In this document: positions 47,895 through 61,200 of the stretch, piece after piece | Position numbering within the stretch: position 1 is the first letter of the stretch | Layout of the letters: the number at the start of each line of letters is the position of its first letter | NCBI GenBank assembly: GCA_036874045.1 | Contig: JAZBRI010000011.1 | Span: 12,902,501 to 12,966,500 of the forward strand | Origin: Cymodocea nodosa | Lineage: Eukaryota > Streptophyta > Magnoliopsida > Alismatales > Cymodoceaceae | Reading direction: 5' to 3' | DNA: 64,000 bases | Notes under the pieces: model-generated | Seen by the model: only the letters and a program-made list of their open reading frames with translations | Told to the model about the DNA's origin: nothing | Database searches by the model: none | Position numbers and translations under genes: made by a program

Positions 47895-49291
47895 AGCCAG
47901 AAGAGGGGTAGGAAGGAGGAGGCCGTGATAGAACTAAACGTTACTCGACATAATTAATTCACCGACATCAATCGAAAACCCAACGCCAACTTGCGGATCA
48001 TCGCATCAACTCGTCTAACCGAACAACCAACCTAACATGCCCGTCTACTCCCGTCCCGTCAGTGGTGCCGAAAAGTTTAGGGAAATTTGTAAAATAAGGA
48101 AAATAGAAATCCGAATAAAATTTAAAGATTTCAGTGTATATTCAGGAAATTTAAAAAATTTAGAAAATTTGAAGATATTTTAAAAAATAAAGAAAAATAA
48201 AAAATATATATTATAAATAAATAATTTTTATATTTTAAATTTATTTTTAGGATAATAAATAAAATTAATAATTTTTATAAATAAGACTAATATTATTATA
48301 AATAAATAATTTTTATACTTCCGTTCTCTTCTTTTTTTATTATGTTTTCTTTTCTTTATTTGTTTCTTTATTAATTTTCTCTTAAAAAATTATCGACTAT
48401 CGAATCTTCACTTATGAAAAAAGATTTGTCTATGTAAGTTTTGTAGAAATTTTTTTTTCCTTAGATTTTCAATCAAAATGGTCAGAAATTCAGATGATGA
48501 ATTTCTTTTATACTCAAAAAGTAAAGAGAAATTCCTATTGTTAACATCAAAAAAAAAAATTTCCTTTACCTTTTTTCTCATTCACTTTTCTCTACCTTCT
48601 TATCTACACTAATCCTTACTTATATGATTTCCTCCCTGCTGGAAAAATATCATATTGGTCAAGAAAGGTAATTAGGAAACAATCTGGAGCATCATCAATG
48701 GGTCATGCATAAATGGGAGTTGACTGTTGGCAACACAAATGGTACTACCGTAGTGTAATCAGGCGGTGGAAAAAAAAAAGTAGTTGACATACACCCAATA
48801 ATATTATCACCAACTCTGGTTTCATTTTTGCATTTTTGACGGATATAATCTCATATTCATCAAAGATAAGTGCAGACTTGCAAAAAAAAGTAGTAATGAT
48901 ACATATATATATATATATAGCTATTGTTTTATGCATATGATACTATCTAGAAGCATCTTCGGATAAATTACCCTATTCTGTTTATATTAAGATGAATATT
49001 GGAAATAAATAAAGCTTCTCCTAAACAATGTAACATTGTGACTCCTCTATCACCTAAGTGGGGCCCTCTATTGTCAATGACAATGCAATTTCAACTAGAA
49101 TTAATTAAAGAAATAAAATATTACATTATAAAGTCTAAAATCGTCTACATTTTTACCAATTTAAAATTATTAACTCAACAAGTTTGAGATGTACGCCTCG
49201 GCGTACTGGGAAAATAAATTTGAAGGGTTTTTTTGCCGCCAAAAAAACCTCAAGAAAAAGGGGAACACCGTCCACGTTTCCGCCAGGGAAA
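47895..49291. promoter_or_regulatory. Shared divergent upstream region of DUF688 gene and FANCM
   Basis: The two start codons lie 1.46 kb apart and face away from each other. The middle (48080-48560) is extremely AT-rich; GC rises only beside each gene. There is an (AT)n run near 48900-48920. I see no gene here. Confidence 0.45.
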
Positions 49292-52200
49292 ATGGGATCG
49301 TCGCCTTTCCTTCCCCCTCCCACCATCGTCCTCGACGACGCCGATGACGTGAGTTCCCTCCCATTCGAACCCTAGATTTCTGGAACGTATATTGTTACTT
49401 ACCTGTTCCTGGCATCTCCCGCTGTAGGAGTTCGACTGGGATTCCGCCGTCAGAGAGATAGACTCCGCCTGCGACGCTGCAAAGTCCGCCGTGGCCTCGA
49501 CTTCCGGACAGCAGCAGCCTTCCGCTCCTTGGGATCCTGGGTTGTCGAGGCCGGGGTCAAGGCCTTCTGGTGGTCTCCGGCAGTCGACTCTTGAGTGCTT
49601 TGTGGAGAGGTGTGCGAACACCTTGGGTGATCGTATTGGTAATGGCATCGGCGGTCTTGATGGCCGGTGCGTGGGAAACGAGGGTTATAGGGACTTCGTG
49701 AGTGACCGGGGATTTGCCTGGGGTCGTGAGGCTGGAAGTGACGAAATATGTGCGATTCCTATTGATCCTGAAGCGGCAAAGACATGGATTTATCCACGTC
49801 AGGGCTCTCTTCTTGTAGATATATATTTTTTTCTTTACTTGATTCTGTTTTATGCTTGAACTCGTTCAGTCTTCAATTGATTAGGGCCTCGTTCGGATAA
49901 AAGAATCCGGATCCAAATTTAGAGAGAATCTCTCTCTCTCTTACTGTCATGAATGTGTTTACTGTCGATTAGCTCTAAGCTGATTTCACCCTTCTTCACG
50001 AAAGTGTGTTTGCAACAGAGCTTCTTTTACTAGTTTCATTAATGGAATCTCAAAAATGCCATCACCACCGCCATCGAAGAGAGACAAAAAGGAAATGGGG
50101 AATCCTAATGCATATATATATATTTGCTGGGAAAGAGAGTAGGAGGGAGGGAGAAATGGACAGGAGGATGAGGAGAAGGAAATGAACAACAGAAAAAATG
50201 ATGTGGTTGAAGGAAATGGAGATGGAGTTCTATGGTGATTTGGTATATAAATAATGTTAACAAATCTTATAGAACATGACATTTTTCATGTAAAAAAATA
50301 ATTTAAGGGCATAATGGTAAAAACACAAGAAGAATCTCTAGCTTGAGATGAAGCAGAAAATTTTCTGCTTCTTTAGTCACCGTTCACCAAGACATGGTCT
50401 TCTCTCCAACTCCATTGGATTCATTTTTTCTTTTTTTGAAACAGATTTAATTTTGATTGTTTGGTAACCAAGGTCTACTCCAACTTCAAATCTAGAGCTA
50501 GAATCTTGGAGAATTTTCCTTACTAAACAATACCTAAAGTTCTAATCTTGGGACATAACTCTATTTTTCTTTTCATGGAAAAACTCATCAGTTTTTATTG
50601 TGTATCATGTTCATTTTTTAGCATGGACTTTCTTTTGCATGGGATGTTATGTGAACACATTGGAAAACACTATTTAGGACGAAGAAGAATAAAAAAAAGC
50701 ACACACTTTGTAGTCTTCAAAGAGAGAAAAACAAGGAAAACGGTATATGAACCCAAAATTGATTCAACACTAATGTGACATATGAATGGTACATGAAAAT
50801 TGACCTAGGGAGTTTTTGGCAAGTTGTTTTTTATGGTAGAAGAGAGTGGTTTGATTAAGGGAATTAGAGCCAGTAAGCTTGGTGTCCATGTTTCTTTTCT
50901 TTAGTATTTCAATGATACTATTATTTTTTGTGATGTGGATCAGGCATTGAATGGTCATCGTTAATGTTTTGCTTGGCCTATTTGGGATTGTCACAGGGTT
51001 GAAAGCTAATTTTCACAAGTTGTTTGTTATTGGGATTGCTCTATCAAATGAGGAAGGTTAGTCCAAATTTTATGTGTTGTAAGAAGGAAGTTTTTCCAAT
51101 TAGATATTTGGGTTTCTCTTTCAGTAAAAGTTATTAAGGCTAGAGATTAACACCTGGTGGTAGATTGATTTGAGCAGCATCTTTTGGGATGGGATGACAA
51201 TTTCTTATCTTTTGAGGGAAAATTGACACATGTTCCATTATGGTTGTCCAATCTCCCTATTCATTATTAGTTGTTGTTCAAGATTTCAACATGGTGGCAT
51301 GTTTTGCAAAGAAATTGGAGAGCATTCAATCTTAATTTTTTGTGGAAGGGTTGGTGAATATTTTTTAGCTTTGGTGTTCATTTGGTATCATGGGATAAAG
51401 TCTGTTGACCTAAATGTAAAGGTGTTCTAGCTTGTGAAAATTTTTTCCTTTGAATCTAGCTTTGTTGGACAAATGGATGTTGACACTTAGACTATCCTAG
51501 GAGGATTAAAACAGTTTTTGGGTGGGGGGTGTTACCAAGAAGTGGTATGGGTTGAGTTGATGGGATCTTGTTTCTTGACGAAGAGGGTTTCTAGTCTCTA
51601 GAGGGGGTTATTGATGCAAGGGGCTTGCTAGATGTAAGTAATCTTTCACGGTAGGTAACATAGAGGGGGCTTGCTTTTGATGGGATTTGTGTTTAGATGG
51701 TACCCCAATTGTTTGGTATTTCTAGTTTTAACACACTTTGCATCCAAGGTGAGTGTATCTAAATACTATGATTTTTTGAGTTGGGGATAATGTGCCATTT
51801 TAGGAGAAATCTGTTTGATGCAAAAGTTGTAGCTTCACTTCTACTCCTCATTGTTATGGCTCTCCCCTTTTGTATTTAGGATGTCTATCGTGTATGTGCA
51901 TATGGACAAAGAATGAGACCTTTTTAGTGCACTCTCTCTTCCACAGGTTGACATGTGAAGGTAGGAAGTGGATTTTGTGGCATTGTCTATGGCTTAAATG
52001 GATCCCCACAATAGTGCAACTCTTCTTTTAATAGCTTTGGCACAGTGGTGTACTCACTAAGATGGGCCTCATGTAATGTTCGTTCTAGTCAGTGAGAATG
52101 TGTTGATTTTTTTGTGTCTAGGAAGAATGCCTCTGGTACTTGCTGTTTGGGTGCTCTATGTATGAATGGTTGGATGCATTTTTGGGACTTGAAGAGATTG

Positions 52201-55200
52201 ATAGGGTTGATTTGTTCTATTTTTGGTCTATGTGGAAGAAGAATAGGGGTTTAGATAGCCAATAGGAATTGGTTGAGGATTTGGCTATCCACCCCTCATG
52301 TATTATGGTGTAGATGATGATTAGAGAGGAATAATATGATTTGCTAGGGATTGACAGTGGGTGAAAACAATTTTATGTCCACTATATTCTGTTGTATTGT
52401 GAAATGGACTTGAGGCTTGAGAGTGCTTGTTAATGTTTTTGATGAGTCGATGCTTGCTTGATTGGAGTCTCTTGTTACTTTATGATTTCTAGGTAGTTGT
52501 GGTTTTGATTAAATTTTTTTTTTTGTTTTCCTAATTTTGTTCATCTTTGGTTTATTTTCTTCTTGAGAACATTGTTTTCTTGTGTCATTGTTTTTACTTA
52601 TGTCTACAACTTTTGTAGGGCTCTTTTTTCTTTTTTTAATGTTATTTGCGATAACAAAAGAAATTGGTAGATGTGGAATGATTCATTCATAAAACATAAA
52701 ATCTTTATATATAGAGGTACAAAATGGAGATTAATACAAGATAACCCATGTGTAATTAAATTTACATACATAATACCTAACATTAATAGATTAACATACT
52801 CTAACATTTCACATTAAATTGGAACATCCAACTTGCAATAAACTCAATAACAACTGAAGAAACTTAAACATAGAAGAAAAACATGTTAAGATCATGGACA
52901 TTCCAATCCCTAGTTAGCAACTAGACTTGAAGTAGAAAAATGATTCCCTCTAATGTATTCATCAATTTTTTTACCTTTGTAAATTTTCTTGTTACTTGAT
53001 AGTGAGTTAGAGTTTAGGGTTTAGTGAGTTTGTCCACCATGATTTAGGCATAAAACTCAAGACTTTCTAGTTCATTCTCATATTCATTTGGATCCAAATG
53101 TTCCATATGATTTATCAACTAATCAGTGATCTCTCTAAATTTGCATGTATTGCAATCTCTTTGGATTGAAGTATCCTATGAGGAGAAAAGTTAAGAGAAA
53201 TTATCTATTCATTAGTTTGACCCCTTTAAATATTGTTTATATGGTAGATTTATGCTCATTTATCCCAACATGGGAGTAAGCCCTTCTTATGAAGAAGTAA
53301 TAACTCTAACATTCTCGTTCAAGTTAGAGGGCATTTATTAAATATTGCTTAGATTGTTTCACACAATCTTAAAGTATTGCCCAAGATAACCCTTTAGCAA
53401 AAACATTCAACAATTGCTTTGAAGAATGTGTGTACAGACTACGAAGTAGTGATAAGATCATTTATGACTGTTGCTTTGATATAGTGACAATCTATTTGGC
53501 AATGCTGGAAAATAACAGAAAATAAACACATCATATGGATTGGAGAAAAATATTTTTTTAAAAAAGAATGTTTAAAAAGGGTTTTTGAAAAATTATATAA
53601 ATTATATGCACACTCACAAATTTACATACGAACATTATAATTATTAAATTAGTTGAATAAAGCATGCTATATGACAATATCTCTAAGGTAGTACATTGGT
53701 TTGCTGCAATGAAAGAATGAATGCATCACATAAATGGAAACTATCATGGCATTTTCAAGCAGGAAATTACAACATACCTTTGCAAAAATCTCTCTATCTC
53801 CACAAAGCACAAGCGTATTGTTCCATGCACTTATTGCTTCATACTTGTTGATTCAATGGTTGGAAACAATTATATTAAAAAATGCAACAAGAAAATCATT
53901 GATTTGGGCATAGGTTTTCCATAAATTTTTAACATTTCCTGAACTTTTGCCCTAAATTATGACCATTAGATTGCTTTAAAAAGGTTGATTGTCGACCTTA
54001 TCCAATGGATGTCCTTGATCCAGTCTGGTTTCCTGAATTTGCAATATCCTTGCTTTACTATCATGACAACTATCAATGCTTTATTCCTACTACATTAGGT
54101 TGGCCACATGAATCTTTTATTTTTGTGTGTTCTTATCCAAGGTACAAATCACATAGAATTTTAAATATGGTTGCCAATAGAACAAAAATGGAATAATATT
54201 ATGCATTCCAACATGGGCCTAGGAGGCCTTCGTATTTCTGTGACATAAATGATAAAAGCTTGTAATGTTAAAGATTCGTACGAACAAAATGTTGATTAAA
54301 AATTGTTTTCTTATGTTATGTGTTGTTAACAACAACAATCCAAGTCATACTTTCATTACGTGGGGTTGGCCATATGTGTTGTACTAATATTTATATTTGT
54401 TAGGATTATCATCATTATTCCAAATTAGCAATGCTTTCTTGAATGGTATGATGGTAATTATACCCATATCCTCTTATACTGGACTCTTCCAAATTCTGCA
54501 AGTAAATAACCATTTTAATCCAATATTATATTTTTGAAGAGTTTAAATGCCTTGATTGCAACTTTATCTATAAATATTTAAGGTTTCTATTTTATCATTT
54601 TTCATACAGTAGTTAATCAACTTTTTTCTTGTTATGTAGGTAATGTTTCTTATCGTTCCTATCAATTTTCTATTTCTAGAACAGCACTATTTTCAAATAC
54701 ACTTGTGGCATTGCCAACGGGCCTTGGGAAAACTTTAATTGCTGCTGTTGTGATGTATAATTATTTTAGGTGGTTTCCCAAAGGTATATTTCTCAGATTA
54801 GATTAGCAACATCATACATCTTTCTCTTTTTAGCATATTTTATCCTTTTGAAGTGGGAAGCTAAACTTCTTTGCTTTTGTTTAACATATAATCTTGATCT
54901 AAAAGTTTGTAACACTAACTATTAAAGCAACTGAAAAATTCTGTAATTAAACTTTCACAGCAGATGCCATGTAATTTATTTTGTAGAGTTTCTTTTTTTG
55001 ATAAATTTACTTGTGTCATTTGTGGAAAGAGATGAAATATGTTGGCTTGTGATCATCACAAAATTTAGTTTTCTTTGTAGCATGTACACAATACCCCAAT
55101 CTTTTATGGTGTTTTTGTTACATAAAATCCCCTATTGAAGTTCTTGTTGAGAATTTTGAGATGCTATTGAAATTCTTTTATTATGTGACGTTGAGAAATT

Positions 55201-58200
55201 TTGAGATGTTATTAGTTTGTTGTAGGGAGAAAAATACGTGATTGGGAAAATAATCCCTAATCACTACTTATATTAAATAGAGAATGGTAAATGGATCTTG
55301 CAAGATCCAATTTACCCATTACAATACTAAGTCCATCAATAATACCATACTATAATAATTACTTCAACACTCCCCCTCAAGTTAGAGAGAACAAGTTCAA
55401 TACTCCAAGCTTGTTATAAAGATCATTAAAAGAACCAACACTAAGAGTCTTGGTGAAAATATCAGCAAGCTGATCTGAGGACTTGGTATAAGGTGTAGAG
55501 ATTACTCTCGTTAGCAGCAATTGACGAATATAGTGACAGTTCACCTCTATGTGCTTTGTACGCTCATGGAAGATCTCATTGCTTGCTATGTATATGGCAG
55601 CTTGGTTGTCACCAAAGAGCGATATTGGAGTTGAAAGTTTTACTCCAAGTTAGTGTAGAAAATTCTTGATCCATATTACTTCCTTTCCTGCATGAGCCAT
55701 GCCCCTGTATTCTGATTTTGCACTGGATATAGATATAACATTCTACTTCTTGCTGCGCCACGTGACAAGATTGCCCCTAATGAAGGTGTAATAGCCGTCT
55801 ATGGACTTCTTGTCACCTCTATCTCTCGCATAACTAACGTTTGAGTATGCCATCAGCTCTAGATGATGGTTGTTTGAGTAGATTAGACCCTTTCCTGGAT
55901 ATCTTTTAATATAGGCTAGAACTCGAAGCGCTCTTTGCCAATGCACCTGTTGGGGATGCTGCATGAATTGACTAAGGAGACTAATTGCAAAGGAAATGTT
56001 AGGGCTGATAACTGTCAAGTGAATTAACTTGCCAATTAGCCTCCTATATCGAGTGACATCTTCTAGGAGATCTGTATGAGTATCCCAAAAGCCTAGATTC
56101 TGTTCCATAGGAGTTGTAGCAGGTTTGCAGCCCAACATCCCTGTCTCCTTGAGTATGTCCAACACGTATTTCCTTTGAGATAAGACAATCCTATCCTTGG
56201 CATAAGAGAACTTTATACCTAGGAAGAAATGTGGGTGTCCCATGTTACGAAGGGTAAATACCTTTCTCAACTCCTCTTTGGTGCAAGTGATGTCAGCCTT
56301 GTCATCATTGGTAAGTAGAATGTCATTCACATAAGTGGCAAGTATTACAATGCCTTGTGAGCTACGCTTCATGAAAACAAAGCTATCTACAGCACACTTG
56401 TTGAATCCCTGAGAAAGAAGCACGGTGCTAAGCACGGGGGCTCTGTTTTAGTCCATATATCGCCTTTTTCAGGCGATATATCTTCTCCGTCTCCCTTTGA
56501 GCAACAAACCCAGGAGGTTGCTCTATGAAAACCTTCTCTTGTAGGTCACTATAAAGGAAGGCATTGTGAACATCAAGTTGAGTGAGCGATCAGGACCGGT
56601 TGACAGCCAAGGATAACAGTAGAAGAATGGAACTGAACCAAGCAACTGGAGAGAAGGTGTCACTATAGTCAATCCCATACGTCTGAGAAAAATCACGAGC
56701 CACCAATCTAGCCTTGTGATGCTCCACGGACCCATATGGTCGGAATTTGTAGGAGAACACCCATCTGCAGCTCACTATGGGCGATTGACAAGGATGATCC
56801 ACAAGCTCCCATGTCCCTCGTCCAAGTAATGCTTGCATCTCAACATCCATAACTTGCTTCCATGGTGGAAGGGTAAGCACATCCAAATAATGAGTAGGTA
56901 AAGACTTGGAGACAACCGCAAGAGAATAAGGGTTATGAGAGACAAAATGAACAATAGGATGAAGTGGACAAGAACGTGTACCTTTTCGAAGGGCAATAGG
57001 AAGATTATCTGCAGGCGAGGGAGCCAAAGATGATGATGTCATAGGAGCGCGTAGGCGGCGATGATATGTCTGTGCAAACGGAGATACTTTAGAGGAGGGG
57101 GGATCAGTAACCTATACGTCAGTAATGGGAGACACTACTGGAGGAAGCTCAGGGTAAGGTAGTGAAGAAGCTGGTGAGGTGGTATTACTAGGCTCCACAC
57201 TAGACTCTAAGGGATCAGATGAGGGAGAGTCAAAGAAGGGGACATCTTCTAGAAATTGCACATCGGCAGAGACAAGGTAACGACGTGAGGGAGGATGATA
57301 GTAGCGGTAGTCTTTTTGATGACGAGGATACCTAAGAAAGACACATCTAACAGAGCGAGGTGCTAGCTTGTCAAGATCAGGGGAGAGATTCTAGACAAAT
57401 GTTGTACACCCAAAAACTTTAGATTGAAGGGGAAAAGACTCCCGACCAGGGAAGAACTGTCCAAGGGGAATGACACCCCCTAAAGGAGTGGATGGGAGGC
57501 GATTGATCAAGTAGATTGCGGTAGAGACTGCATTCGATCAGAAGACTCAGGGCACATTCATGGCAACCACGAGAGATCGAGCAACATTCAAAATATGACG
57601 ATGTTTTTGCTCAGCCACCTCATTATGCTGGGAGGTATGAGCACAGGTGGTCTGATGGAGAATGCCTCAAGAAGCACAGAGGGAAGATATGACTTCTTGA
57701 GTGAATTCAAGCGCGTTGTCAGTTCGAAAAATTTTAGAAGTAAGATATCAACCACAGAAGAATGATTTTTCATTAAATAAAGCCAACTGGTACGAGAAAA
57801 ATCATCAACAAAGACAATATAATATTTAAAACTAGAAATAGACGCGACCTGTGCGGGTCCCCAGACATCACAGTGAATAACATCAAAAGACTTGGGAGTC
57901 GATGCCAACTCACGACTGGGAAACGTGCTACGCGCATGTTTCCCAAGGATACAGGAGTCACACTGAAAAGATTCAAGAGACACCTAGGGTAAAGTAGCAA
58001 GAAGTTTCCGATGAGACGGATGCCCTAAACGCTTGTGCCATAAGATAACAGAAGTATGCGAACTGCAAGTAGCTGCCAATCCCTTAGGAATCTCGTCGCG
58101 TGCAAGAACATAAACATCACGACTGCGCTCATGTCTCACACCAATCCTTCTCCCCGTCTGCAAATCCTAAAAGGTGCAATGAAAGGGAAAGAAGGTAACA

Positions 58201-61200
58201 AAGCAGAAGAGTTGTTTGGTAATTTTGCTTATGGAAAGTAAATTAACGGGAAATTTAGGTACAAGAAGGACGCGGTCAAGGGTGATATTAGAATTGATGG
58301 GCGTAGTGCCTTCACCAGTAACAGAGTAACTACGACCATCGGCTAAAACAACAGAGGAGATGCTAGGAAGCTCAGTGAGGCGAGTAAACAAGGAGGAATC
58401 TCATGCAATATGGTTAGATGTTCTGGAGTCGATAACCCACACATTGTTTGAATTAGATGTTGAGGTGGAGGAATTACTTGAGGAGATAACATGGTTGGTC
58501 ATGGCCTCACTTGCCTATTGTGCTCTATAGATCATAAGTTCCTCATACTTTACTTAAGAGATCTTGATCTCCTCTTGAGAGATGGTCCTAGGAGATGGAG
58601 TGGTAGACTTTAAGGGGACCGTCACAGCATGAGCCAAGGCCGGTGGGGCTAAGGCCGCCTGAACTTGTCCCAACACTTGACAGAGGGATGATTTTTGCGT
58701 CCACAATGAATGCAAAGCTGTCGAGGGGCCTTATTGGCCTGTTTTCCTCGCCCCTTAGAGACCTGTCCTGTAAAAAATTGGGTCTGTCCAACCTGTCCAG
58801 CACGATTCCAGCCTAATCTCGTGCTGCCAGCCCGCACGGTAAGTGCTGATCCTACTGAATCGAACTGCTGGTCAGTTGGTGGCACCCCAACAGTGGTTGT
58901 ATAGACTCTTAGGACCTTATTAAAGGTCTGTTGGAAGGAGGGAAGAGCATCAGCAGCAAGCACTTATCCTCGAATTTGATTGGCCAAGGTTGGTTGCAAT
59001 CTAGCCAGTAACCGAGCCTCAAAGATTTCCTTCTTATACCTCCTTTGTGTAGCAATATCTCTACTAGGAGGTTGATATACTTCGATTTCCTCTTTCAACC
59101 CTTTGAGCCTGTTGAAGAAGGCATGAGGGGTCTCCTGCGGGCCTTGTTTGTCATTGAATACATTTTCCCATACCTTACATACACATGAAACATTGTGTTC
59201 ATTGCCATACGTAGCTTGAAGACTAGACCATATACGGCTCGCCGGTCGGACTAGCGCATAACTCCGATAGATGCTGTCCTCTACACTATTCAGCAACCAG
59301 GAAACTACTGTGGCATCTACAGCCCTCCAAGCAACATAGTTCTCAGCCTTGACATCTGGTGGTTCATCAAAGAGATGATGTTCCTTCATCTATGAGACTA
59401 CAAATGTCTAAAAGGTTGGAGCCCACTGATGATAGTTGTTATCATTCAATTTGACTTCAGTAATATACAACTTGTTGGGAAAGGAATCATACCTAGTCAT
59501 ACTATAGCAGAACAAATGAAAACTGGAGATTTCTAATGAGGTCCAACCAACTCAGGCGTCGGAAGCCTGACATCGTACTGAGGAGGTGCGTCCTCAGGGG
59601 ATCAAACGGCTGGAGGGCTTCAGAACAACCCCAACACGGTTGCTTCAGTCTACAGAATCGAACTGGGGAGGTGCATCCCGTCGCGGAATCCCATGGGATG
59701 TCGGGCGCAGAACCTCATTGGAATCGGAACGCGACAGCAAAGGTGGACGGAATGCCCGCGAGACGTTGTGCGTAGAATCGGAACACGGTGGTAGAGGCGG
59801 ACGACACGCGACGGGCATGCGCGGAACCAGAACGCGGTGGCAGAGGCAGACGGACCGCGGCGGGCGTGCGCGGAACCAGTGTGTTGCTCTAATACCAAGT
59901 TCGTTGTAGGGAGAAAAATACATGATTGGGAAAATAATCACTACTTATATTAAATAGAGAATGGTAAATGGATCTTGCAAGATCTATTTATCCATTACAA
60001 CACTAAGTCCATCAATAATACCATACTACAATAATTACTCCAACATTATTAAAATTTCAAAAGTTAGGAGAGAAAAATAATCATTAATTATGACCAACAA
60101 GGGTTTTTGCTAGACAAGGTCATGTGAAGAGGCAATTGAGTTTGAGTGAGTTTGATGTAGAGGTAAAGACGTCAAACATAGTAGAGGTTGCAACAAATGT
60201 TCATCATAGCAAAGGTGTTGAACCCAAAAGAGGTCGACCATATTCAGAGAGAATCGATAGATGTCGATAGGCTTGAATGTGATCGAGAGAGGGCAATGAC
60301 AGTTTAAAGTTTGGAGAGAAATTGAGCTCTGATACCAAGTTAGGAGAGAAAAATAATCATTGATTATCCCTAATCACAAGATTGCAAGAGTTATATATAG
60401 ACATTTTATGCATACACCCCTATATTTACAAATATATTATGCAACACTTTTATTATGTGATGTTGAGAAATTTTGAGATGCTATTAAAATTTCTTTATTA
60501 TGTGATATTTACAATTGCAAGTGAATAAATGGTCGAGGAAGGATGGACATTCATGAATGGTGGATGGTAGGTTGTAGGAAGGATGGTTGGTGGTGATTTT
60601 GATTATTGTAGGATCTAGCAAGGTATCCATTGGTGGCCCCTTTACAATGATGGATAGGAAGGTGCTTGCAAATGAGAGAACAATATTTTGCTTCAAATGT
60701 TATGAGAAGGGAGACAAGAGGGAGAATTCACTATTGGAATTTTATAGTTTACAATTGATGTCAAAGAGTGGGTCTTTGGGATGGGGGGCTTGTGTTGGTA
60801 GAAGAATACTACCTATGATGCAAAAGTGCAAGTAGGATGGGAAAGCAAGGCTTCTTGCTCATGAGCATAATTATTATTTATTAAGATGTCAAAATGTTTA
60901 GGTGGTTATTCAGAATGCCTATATAAATATAATTATTAATTATTTATATATATATACTTATAATTTAATAATAATCTTGTATACTTTCTGCTCTATTATT
61001 TTCTAAATAACATGGTAGATGTTGTGTATAAGATTAACGTAGGATGGATAAAGTGGAAAAATTCTTTGAAAGTATTGTGTGATAGGAGGATACCTTTAGA
61101 ATTAAAATAAAAGTTTTATAAAATTGTCATTCACCAAGCTATACTTTATGACTTAAAATGTTAAGCTGTGAAATGTGATTATATGTAAAAATTTATTATT

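Larger units (their letters stand above)
55209..60050 (-). mobile_element. Ty1/copia LTR element, structurally complete but broken
   Basis: The element is flanked by a 5-base target duplication (ttatt, 55209-55213 and 60046-60050). Its LTRs are 55214-55369 and 59898-60045, very similar to each other. The primer site on the minus strand begins TGGTATTAGAGC, like initiator tRNA-Met, right after the 5' LTR. A purine tract (TTGAGGGGGAG) precedes the 3' LTR. Parts in order on the minus strand: Gag (about 59390-58960), CCHC knuckle [14 protein letters not shown] (about 58700), integrase (about 58000-57580), reverse transcriptase (about 57040-56100) and RNase H (to about 55700). Integrase before reverse transcriptase marks copia. 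The coding part has several breaks (about five to ten). Close LTR likeness suggests a fairly young insertion. Lineage not settled. Confidence 0.93.

Noticed and set aside
50548-50778. 76-codon frame in FANCM intron 2 as a small gene
   Set aside because: No conserved motif, AT-driven composition, and it lies between mobile-element relics in an intron.
59536-59909. GC-rich open frames within the copia element
   Set aside because: They fall in the element's leader between the primer site and Gag, are Arg/Gly-rich in every frame, and match no known domain.
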